A DNA stretch of 64,000 nucleotides from Aquilaria yunnanensis (lineage: Eukaryota > Streptophyta > Magnoliopsida > Malvales > Thymelaeaceae), in assembly GCA_039654915.1 (NCBI GenBank), contig CM077598.1, forward strand, positions 77,342,041 to 77,406,040, written 5' to 3'. This document shows, piece after piece, positions 54,863 through 64,000 of this stretch (its first letter is position 1; the number at the start of each line of letters is the position of its first letter). The notes beneath the pieces are model-generated. The model did no database searches, was not told the DNA's origin, and saw nothing but the letters and a program-made list of their open reading frames with translations. A program made the position numbers and the translations under genes.

Positions 54863-55299
54863 ATTTGATGAATGCTTATGGGCTGATGTATGTCTGGCAT
54901 GAATGAGATGTATGTTCATCTTCTGAACCTCCTTTGTTCTTTTATGGCCTAGAGGTACATGTGCATTCAAACATGGGTTTTCAAACTAAATGATACCGCG
55001 GGCTTCTTGGTTGCCATTCTAAAATAGCACACTTGATTGCACACAACTTAGACACTTAAATTCCCATTAAGTGTTTGCCTTGCTTGTCATGCAAGTAATC
55101 TATTAAAGCCTTACTTCTGCTGCAAGTAACTATTTGGGTTCTATCCATAAGCCTCCTGGGCCACCTCCCAGGCTAATACCTTAAGAAAATAAGACTTAAG
55201 GTTAAGAAACAATTGTTGGCCGAAATGAAAAGTTAGAAAATGAACCTTAGTTGGGTGCTTATGTTATAGAGTGTTGGGCCAGGGCCTGTGTGAGGTGTG
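54863..55299. other. Stretch without recognised features
   Basis: AT-rich sequence between the X fragment and the first recognisable gag of element E. It may hold the decayed start of E. I see no gene or repeat match within the window. Confidence 0.4.
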
Positions 55300-58200
55300 C
55301 CACTAGAAAAGGTAGAGAGGGAAATCTGCCAAAAATTAGTCTGGTCAAGGCTGTCCAACACTTACACTGGAGGAGAGTCACCATTTGTACGGGAGGTGGT
55401 GGAGGCGCCCATGCCTAGTGATTTCAGGGTACCACGCCTGGAAACCTACAACGGACGTAGTGACCCCCAGGCGCATCTAACAAAGTACAAGCAAAGCATG
55501 GTGCTCCACGGCGCAGATGATGCAACCCTCTGCAAATGTTTTAAGGTAACCCTCTCCGGACCAGCAACAGCCTGGTATAACTCTCTGGCCCATAGGACCT
55601 TGCTAAGTTTCTAGGAGCTATCCACTACCTTTACCCAATAGTTCATTGGCAGTAGACCAACAGCCAAGATGCCGGTACAGATGTTTGATATAGCGCAGTG
55701 AAGTGGGGAGACCATTCGCGACTACGTTGAAAGGTTCAATCGAGAGGCACTAAGTGTACTCGATTTTCGACCAGAGATTCGCATCCTCGCGATGACAAGA
55801 GGACTTCGGAAGGACTCCAAGATCTTCTACGAGTTCTCCCCCCAGACACTCTCGAGGAGTTCTACCAAAGGGCCAAACTGTTAGTGTTGTGCCCAAAAAT
55901 CCAATCATGAGATGATTGTATTTTTGCACATTGAGTCATGATATTTTATTGAGGCATTAATCCAGCAATTTTGTTTGTTGTTTTGTTTCTGCGTAATGTA
56001 ATAAACATAATTGTAACCCTAGAATAATGATATTCTTAAACGTCCCTAGTCTAGTATTATTGTGGAGCGGATTGCAATAATACATAATGACTAGCATATG
56101 TGGAGACTAATATGAGATATGTAGTCTACATATGGGTACAAGTTGGAGAACTTGTGTACTGGACCGACCCACCATGAGAACACTTCATGGATCGTTATAT
56201 GAGTGTCATAAGTGATTCTCATAGTGATCATGGTATATGTAGTCCTTCGACCTAAGATCATCAAGGTTCCCTACATGTGAGTCACATACTTTGATACTTT
56301 CCTTTGTTGCTCGTAACTGAGTGAACTTGAAGGAGGTCATTAGGTATGTCACATATCATGCGGAGGGATTTGTATGATCAAGATGGGATTTGTCCCTCCT
56401 ATGTAATGGGAGTGATATCTTTGGGCCCCTTGATAGAGTGAGACTTAGAAAATGCATGGCCATGCTCCGATGAGTTGATATATGATATCAATGTCGCCAG
56501 TTTAAGTTGGTCTACTCGGTAATCAAGAAACCGAAGATTGGGCTATACGAGAGTGACACATTCCATGTCTCGTGCTTAGTCTTGATATCTTGGACAAAGG
56601 GACAATGGCATATATCGGTGATGATCATAAAGGTTTTGTCAATTCACCGACAATCTTGTCACTTGGGTAGGAATGATGTGTTGCTAGACACCGTTCATTG
56701 CTTATGATCATAAATGTGATTTATGATCATTGCCAACATGGCAAGAGCCTATTTGGTCAGACACATAAAGCTATTTGGATCATTAGAGTGTATGGGCTAA
56801 TTATTTGGGTTATGGTTTCTCTTTAATTTCGTATTAATAATGGGCCAAGGAGTTGAGCCATTATTAAGCTCGAAATTAAATCCTAATTGGCTTAGGGCTT
56901 TGAAACCCATTAGGCCTGGAAGTTGAGTCTCACTATAAATACAACTTTTAAGTGAAAAATTCGCAGGTCTCCTTGCCCTAGCCTCCCAAAAGGACAGCCG
57001 CACTCTTCTCTTGCAAATCCTTGGAGGACGCAAGTTAGCACTGCAAGCGCAAGAGAAACGCATCTGCCGGGACGTCGTGGAAGCGTGGTGATCCCGAGAG
57101 GCTCGTGTGGATACCATAGAGAGCCTGGACACGTCAACTATTCAGGTTTTGTGATTCAACTCTACAGTTGAGTGAGAGATCTCAACCGAAAATTAGGTAT
57201 GAAGTTTTCGAACACCCGGTTTACCCCGTTTTACTTGGATCTTGGAGGGTTTCGGTTAAATTCCACTGCGCTGTTTGGCTCCCGAAACCCAGCACAAACA
57301 GCACATGACGACTAAAGAACTCAAAATGGGGGGACCTAAGGTGGAACACCCTCGGCCCAAAGGACCAAGCCACCAGCCTTTACACCAAAGCAAGGTCGAA
57401 GGAAGGCCCCAAAAACAAAGGGGTAAAAGGCCAATGAAGTTCACTCCCCTGAAGGCCACGAGGGCCAGCATTCTTATGTCCTTAGAAAGGCAGGGGGCTA
57501 CAGTCCCAAGGCCAAAGGCCATGACCTCCAAAAATAAGAAGAACATGAAGAAGTTCTGCCAATTCCACTGAGATCATGGCCACGACACTGAAGACTGCTT
57601 CCAGTTAAGGAAGTACATCGAGTCCCTGATAAAGTAGGGCCAACTTTACCGGTACCTGCGGATGCCTTCTCCAAAAGGAACAAAGGAAGAACGAAGAAGG
57701 GGGGATGAGGAGGGCTATGATTCCGACAGACGTCGGGAGCAAAGTCCTTGGAGCAATCCGCCACCACCATCAAGGGTTATCCAGACCATCACTACAGGGA
57801 TACCCTCAGTTGAGAGAAAAAGGAAGATAAGGGAAATCTCCGTAATGGAGTATGGGAACTCGCCGAACAGGCTTGTTCGCAAAAATGGGTCCACTGTGAG
57901 ATTCCCCCATGATGATCCACTCCTCATCACGGCAAGGATAGGGAGTTGGGACGTCAAAAGAGTACTCCTGGACGATGGCTCCAACACCAACATCATCTTC
58001 TCGCACCTACTGCCTAAATTAGGTATCTCAAGTGGCGACCTCAACATAGTCAATTCCCCTACCTTTGGGGTTGGGCCATCTGAACTCCCAGTTCCTGGGT
58101 GCATTGATTTACCCCTAATGTTGAAGGGGACCTTGCTTTAGAATCATAAAGAACTATTTTCCTCCGTTATGATGAGGTTCATCGTCATTGATGTTCCCTC

Positions 58201-61200
58201 ATCATACAATGCCATCCTTGGGAGGCAAACTCAAGGCAATCTCCATGTCCGCCCGGACGTAAAGTACTTAATGGTTACCTTCGCAACCAAAGAAGGAGAT
58301 GCGGAGATCCTCATTGACCAAGCTGAAGTTAGGAGAGTCTTCACCAGGGCTAGAAAAAGCCCGGCCAAAATCCAAGTACAGACTTCGGCTATGGAAAAAG
58401 AAGTCATAATAGGCGAAGAAACCACAAGGGAGGAAACAGAAGAGTTAGAGAAGGTAGAAACCGAGGACGTAGAGCTGATCCCCGGCCAGAACACTCGAGT
58501 AGGGAAAAAATTGGCTAAGGGCGACAGAGACAGGCTTGTATTTTTCTTGTTAATGAACAAAGATCTATTCACCTACTTTTTGAAAGACATGCCTGGGGTC
58601 AACCCCAGCATAATCCACCATAGTCTCAAAGTTCACCCAGACGCTAGGCCTGTTCGACAGAAAAAATGGAACCTATCGTCTCATAAGAATTTCTTTGTTA
58701 AAGCCAAGGTTAGCCAGCTAATTGAGGCAGGGGTAATAAGGGAAGTTAAATACCTTGAATGGCGTAATAACGTGGTTATCGCCACAAAGGAAGGGAGTGA
58801 AAAGCTCCGAATGTGCATTGATTTTTGGAACCTAAATGATGCTTGTCCAAAGGACTCATACCCCTTGCTAGCTATAGACCAATTGGTGGATTCAACCGCC
58901 GAGTACGGTCTTCTCAGTTTCCTCGATGCCTTCAGCGGGTATCATCAAGTTCGGATGAACCCTGAAGATGAATAAAAAACCGCCTTCATCACTGATGTTG
59001 GTACCTACTGCTACGTCAGAATGCCCTTCGGGCTTAAAAATGCAGGGGCTACCTATCAGAGGTTGATGAATAGAGTGTTCAACTCTCAGATTGGGAGAAA
59101 CATGGAGGCATATGTTGACAATATGATAGTTAAGAGCAGAATGCCTAGTAGTCATATCGACGACTTAGGCGAAACCTTTCAACGAGTTCGGGAGTTCGGC
59201 ATTCACCTTAATACCGAAAAGTGCGTGTTTGGAGTGAGTGCAGGTAAGTTCCTTGGGGTTATGGTATTAGAGAAGGGAATAGATGCCAACCATGAAAAGG
59301 TGAAAGCCTTGCTAGGCTTCCGAACACCTACAACCATTAAAGATATACAAAGGCTTACCGGAAGAATCACTTCCCTTAGTAGATTCATTTCCAGGTAGGG
59401 CGACCGATGTCGACCGTTCTTCAAGGTGCTTACCAAAGCACCTAGAAGCGAAGGCAACTTCGGAACCGAGGAGCACCCTTGTAACCAAGAATGTCAGAAA
59501 GCTTGGGATGAGCTTAAAAGCTACCTAACCCGTCTGCCAACACTGCGGCAACTGCGGGAAAGAGAATCCCTCATCCTCTACCTCGCTGTCTTTGCAAAAG
59601 TTGTGAGTTCAGTTATAGTGAAAGAAGAGGGTAGGAGGTAATGGCCAGTATGTTATGTGAGCAAGTCCCTGCATGGTGCCGAAGTCAGATACCCATTGCT
59701 CCAAAAAGCCATCTATGCCTTAGTGCTCGCGGGTAGAAGGCTACGGCCCTACTTCCAAGGACATCCCATCATTGTCCGAAGTAACCAACCTCTACGTGAC
59801 AGAATGAAAAAGGTAGAGCATTCGGGAAGCTTGTCAAAATGGTGTATCGAACTCAGAGAGTACGACATCACTTATGAGCGAAGAAGAGCAATAAAGGCCC
59901 AAGCATTGGCAGATTTCATTGTTGAAATTCCAAGAATTGAGGACGCTGAAACCACCTCAGAATATCTGATAAGGATTGAACCCGAGTGGAAACTCTTCGT
60001 CGATGGAGCCTCAGGCGCCGAACACGAAGGCGCTGGCATAGTTCTTTAGGGACCTGAAGGCATGAAAGCCACCAAAGCTATCAAATTCGGTTTTCTTGTC
60101 ACTAATAACATCGCCGAATACGAAGCCCTCATAGCAGGACTAAAGCTGGCCAGAAAAGTTGGTATAAAAAACCATATGGCCCACAGTGACTCACAATTAG
60201 TAGTCCGGCAGATGAAAGGAGATTACGCTAAAAAGCATCCAACCTTAGCGAAGTATCATGACCTCGTCAAAAAAATCATTGAAGAGTTCGACTCGTTACA
60301 AATAGAAAACATGCCCCGAAAAGATAATACTCGAGCTGATACCTTAGCCAAATCGAAGGAGCCCACCGAGGTACTAAGGCAACCTAGCACATAATTAATG
60401 TGCGTAGCAGCCTCGGGAGAAGGATGGCAAGACCCCATCAAGAAATATCTGGCAACTTCGGCACTGCCCGAGGATCCCAAAGAGGCCGTAAAAGAACAAA
60501 AATGCTTTGGGAGATACTTCCTCATCGGGGATGAACTATACAGACAAGGGTATGCAACTCCCCTACAGAAGTGCATAGGTGAAAATGATGTCAGACTGAT
60601 GCTCAAAGAGGTTCATGAGGGGGCCTGTGGTTCCCACTTAGGAACGGACGCCCTCGCTGGAGTACTACTTCGTTAAGGTTACTTTTGGCCTACCTTAAGA
60701 AAGGATGCAAGGCAATTTGTCCGAAAATGTGACAATTGCCAAAGGCATGCCAACATCCAGAGGTTACCTTTAGAAAAAATAACTTCAGCAGATTACCCCT
60801 GCCCTTTCGCCATCTAGGGTATTGACCTCATCGGACCTCTCCCAAGCGCCCCCGGTGGGGTGAAGTTCTGTATAGTAGCGGTGGACTACTTCACTAAGTG
60901 GATCGAAGCAGAGCCGTTCGCATCAATCTCGGTGAAAGATACCTAAAATTTTGTATGGAAAAATATCATATGCCGATTTGGCATACCAAGGGTAATAATA
61001 ACCGACAATGGTACCCAGTTTGTTGATAGGGGGTTCTGCGAATTTGTAGCTAACCTTGGCATAAAATTACATTTCGCCCCAGTAGCCCATCCTCAAACCA
61101 ATGGGCAAGTCGAGGTATCCAATAGGATGACAAAAGATGGCTTGAAGAAGAGGCTAAAGGAGGCAAAGGGGAAATGGCCAGGAGAGCTCCCAGGTGTACT

Positions 61201-61660
61201 ATAAAGCTACCTCACGACTGCCCGAAGGGCCACCGGAGAAACTCCTTTCTTGCTTGTGCACGGGACAGAAACCATTATCCCAATTGAGGTCATACGACCT
61301 TCGATAAGAATACAGGTGTTTGATGAAGGAGGAAGCAACCTTGGCTTGAGGGCAAAACTAGACCTCGCCAAAGAACATCGTGAAATGGCAGAACTTAGGA
61401 GGAAGGCTTTGCAACAAAGACTAGCCGATGCCGCTAACTTGCATGTGAAGAGAAAAGAAATCGAAAAAGGGGACCTTGTCCTACGAAAGGTCAAATTTGA
61501 GCCTCACTAGCCATCAGATGGGGTACTTCGAGCAAAATGGGGTGGACCTCATTTGGTCCTCGACGAAGTCCACCCAGGGGTCTACAAATTGGGCGATGCC
61601 GAGGGAGTAGAGTTGAAAAACACTTGGCATTCAGATTCTCTGAAAAAATTCTATACTTAG
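55300..61660 (+). pseudogene. gag-pol of element E, many disruptions
   Basis: Starts within gag (LEKVEREICQKLVWSRLS), is interrupted by the X LTR at 55879-57294 and continues at QHMTTKELKMGG. Visible domains: gag core, finger region (FCQFH near 57560), protease DDGSNTN (near 57970), RT (near 58640-59160) with YVDN in place of YVDD, RNase H, second RNase H with VDGASG (near 60000), integrase to LKKFYT near 61655. Stops include TAG near 55612 and 55639, TGA near 55698, TGA near 57569, TAG near 57637, TAG at 58139-58141, TAA near 58973, TAG at 59396-59398, TAA near 59639 and TAG near 60047, plus others in integrase. Dead copy. Confidence 0.9.
55879..57294 (+). repeat. X-family solo LTR inside gag of E
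   Basis: 1416 bp, TGTTAGTGTTGTGCCC to AACCCAGCA, flanked by a perfect duplication CAAAC (55874-55878 and 57295-57299). Removing it and one duplication restores gag continuity across the site (QRAK before, QHMTTKE after), which confirms both ends. Confidence 0.95.
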
Positions 61661-62040
61661 AAGAAAAGTTTATGATTACTCCTCCCCGAAGTCATCAATA
61701 AAAATGAGGATTATAAACCGAACATGGTCACATCACTGAAAAGGGCTTCTAGCATGTTGGTTTTCTTTTGAAGGTGCTAAGCCCTTAGCAGAGCCTAACA
61801 CTCGACAAAGTATGCTCGGAAAAGATATCGGGAAAGTCTCACCAAAGGAAGAACAGTCTGATACTTCTCGAAAGCCTGGTTTCAAACGTTCGCCGAAGAT
61901 ACACACATAGAATTACATAAACTTCTGAAGAATCGTATTCAAGGGAAAGAATGGAGACTTAGGAAAAAAATTTCACTATAAATTTTGAGGCAATGCTACA
62001 GAAGAGCAAGGTTACAAGAGAAAGAAAGAAGAAAAAAGTC

Positions 62041-64000
62041 TATTGCTAACCAGGAGCATCCTGTGCTTCCTCGGCATCGGTGTCTTCTTGGGTAGGTTGA
62101 TCCGGAGGCACAAGAGCAGAAGGAAGGTTGAGGAACTCCAGCTTCGACCATGTCCACCTGGGCTCCTTGGAAAATCCAGAGCAGACAGGAAGGAGAGGTC
62201 GAGCTTGGGGAACCGAGAGATGACCTGATGCCACACCAAACAAAAGCCATCTTGATAAGACACCTTCGCCATTTGGTCTGACTGGTCCTTCTCGACACTC
62301 AGAGCTGACAGCTCGGCCGTAAGCTCAACAACCTCCTTCTCGAGCTTTTTCTCCTTCTTCTTACTCTTGACCTCTTTCCTCAACAAGTCAACTTCATCCT
62401 GGAGATCAGCATTCAAAGCGAGCGCCTTCGTGAGGTTCTCACCATCTTCTGCCTTTTCCCTCCGAAGGGCTTCGTTCTCCAAGGAGAGAACAACACACTT
62501 TGAGCTGAGGTCCTCGACCTTAGTTGAAAAGTCATGGAGGAGCTCCTTCTTGCTCTCCCGAAGCTCAGCCCGAAGATTCACTATGTCCTCCTGCATAATT
62601 TTGTTCAACTCGCTATACTTGAGGACGTATTTGGCGCAAAACTCCTTTACCTTCTTTAGAGAATCCTCGAACCGAGAACGAGCCTCAGTCTACTTCGCCG
62701 CCCAGGAGCGGAAGTACCCATTGTACACCAAGAGCTATAGAAAAGAAGGCCCCGAATATGGGTCAAGAGGCAACAAAAACTCAGAGGGAAATTTTTCTAA
62801 GAAGGAAAGAAGAAAAACCTACCTGGGCGATGTGTTCAGTCATCCTTGTCGCAAGGATCTCCTCATTTGGGCATTCATCGATGAACGACTGGAAGGTGGC
62901 ATTTGTCAGCATACCCATTGCCATCTCGGGAGCCATTAACTAGCTGTCCTCGGAGAACAAATTCATGTCCTCCGTGAAACTTCAGAACGGCTCCCTTGGC
63001 ACTTTATCCTTCGGGATACGCCTATCTTGAAGAGCCCTTCTTCGGGCATGAGCCTCCGACCAGGGAGCATGAGTCACATCCTCTGCCAGATCACGCCGAA
63101 GTTCTATCAGTACATTATCCCTTAGCCATTCCCCTAAAAAATCATAGATACTGAAAATACTAAGATTCGTAGAAGAACGGCTAAGGAACCAGCCTGGTGG
63201 AACTTTGGCCACATCGTCCATAGGTTCATCCACCTCTCGGATATCGCCGAGAATGTTCTTCCCCTTCCTTCTCCTACTCTCTTCAAGCTCTCGAGCTAAA
63301 GTCTGTTCGATCGAAGTCTCGGTGGTGACATCCAGGCTCAGACCTGTCCCAAGAGTAGTAGGACCCGAGGGAGGATCAGCGTGGGCAGGAGAATGGGCAG
63401 GCGACTGATCTTGCACTTCAACAATGACTTCGGGGGGAGGAGGAAGGGCATCCGCCTTGGCTTTCTTTGCCTTGGATAGCCGTCCGATAGTCTTCTTCCT
63501 CTTTGCAGTCGCCTTCTTTCACGTCTGCTCCCCCTTCCCTACCTGACCAAAAAAAAAGGACTTGTAAAAATCAGCAGATTGATCGCTCATCTCTGCAAAA
63601 GGAAAAAACATCAGCATAAGTCAAAAAGGGAAATGGGTAGCAAATCCTGGAAAACAACTTACTCTCAAAAAATGCTTCATAGGAAATCTCAGCCCGAAGA
63701 AGCATCACCAACCACACCTTCTTCCCAGGAGAACAGGCACAGGCATGTTCAGGTCAAACTTGTGCTCATGGATTACCCCTAGTTCCCAAAGGACCTCTTT
63801 AGACATGAGGTCCCATTTTATGGGAAAGGGGTACAAGGAACGCGGAGGGGCCTCAGGGTCCCAATCCACAACTGCCCAAATACGACGGTTCGAAATTAGG
63901 AGCTCCACCATTCAGAAAATGACAGGAAGAAGAATTTCTTTTGCCACCCCCGCCAACTATCCTTATTGTCGAAGGTGAACGTGAATTTTTTACTCCTGGA
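62041..64000 (-). pseudogene. Decayed antisense gene of element E, incomplete in window
   Basis: Minus-strand copy of the PF04195-like gene. Exon 1 is cut by the window end; its last part is seen at 63660-64000 (LYPFPIKWDLMSKEVLWELG). Exon 2 begins with MSDQSADFYKSFFFGQ near 63590 and has a TGA near 63520; it ends near VAKVPPG (63195). Exon 3 (63050-62830 region) has HARRRALQDRRIPKDKVP and a stop near 62940. Exon 4 (about 62735-62041) is a strong coiled coil with YQDGFCLVWHQVISRFP and LDLSFLSALD; a TAG lies near 62692. Intron positions agree with A to C. Confidence 0.7.

Larger units (their letters stand above)
55300..64000 (+). mobile_element. Old Tat element E, 5'-truncated, running off the window
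   Basis: Decayed gag-pol (55300-61660) with an X solo LTR in gag, then a spacer and a decayed antisense gene (from about 62041 to beyond 64000 on the minus strand). The 5' LTR and gag start are not recognisable; the 3' LTR would lie beyond the window. It is clearly more diverged than A, B and C. Confidence 0.85.

Overview
The window is repeat-rich nuclear DNA of a flowering plant. I found no host gene, tRNA, rRNA or CRISPR array. Almost everything belongs to LTR retrotransposons, mainly Ty3/gypsy elements of the Tat lineage (Retand-like). The lineage call rests on the gag-pol domain order (gag, protease, RT, RNase H, a second archaeal-type RNase H, integrase) and on an extra gene in antisense orientation between pol and the 3' LTR. 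The species cannot be named from the sequence. I use letters for elements: A, B and C are (nearly) complete Tat elements; D to H are Tat fragments; X is an unidentified LTR family; T is an AT-rich, Tekay/Del-like LTR.

Layout. 1-5562: 3' part of Tat element F (decayed antisense gene, PPT, 3' LTR split by a solo Tat LTR at 4135-5070). 5563-6854: fragment G, minus strand (gag start plus LTR). 6855-10177: pieces of a T-type LTR in reverse, split by a solo X LTR (7228-8630) and a solo Tat LTR (8714-9687). 10259-11220: decayed chromovirus-like gag. About 11730-12957: relic H, a decayed Tat antisense gene on the plus strand. 12962-14797: X LTR in reverse, split by a solo Tat LTR (13707-14558). 14798-39283: element C, whose 3' LTR is split by a T-type solo LTR (24950-38661), which is itself split by element A (25924-37084). 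39284-52188: fragment D on the minus strand, whose LTR is split by element B (40563-51722). 52189-54862: T-like sequence and X LTRs. 55300-64000: old element E, running off the window, with an X solo LTR inside its gag.

Insertion order is set by 5-bp target-site duplications that I could read for A (ATATG), B (GCCGT), the T solo LTR (GATAG), the X solos at 7228 (CTAGA) and 55879 (CAAAC), and the Tat solos at 4135 (ACACC), 8714 (CCTTC) and 13707 (CTTTG). The deepest stack is five layers: H, then X, then C, then T, then A.

How the genes work together. Each Tat element has two converging transcription units. The sense unit starts at a TATA box in the 5' LTR and encodes gag-pol; its ATG lies inside the LTR and the frame reads through the primer-binding site. 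The antisense unit has its own TATA box 270-290 bp upstream of its ATG, four exons and three introns in conserved phases, and encodes a protein of about 690-730 residues with a PF04195-like ('putative gypsy type transposon') region, a basic segment and a C-terminal coiled coil. A short-repeat array separates the two 3' ends. B has an intact gag-pol, A has two in-frame TAG codons, C has a dead gag-pol but an open antisense gene, and E and F are decayed.
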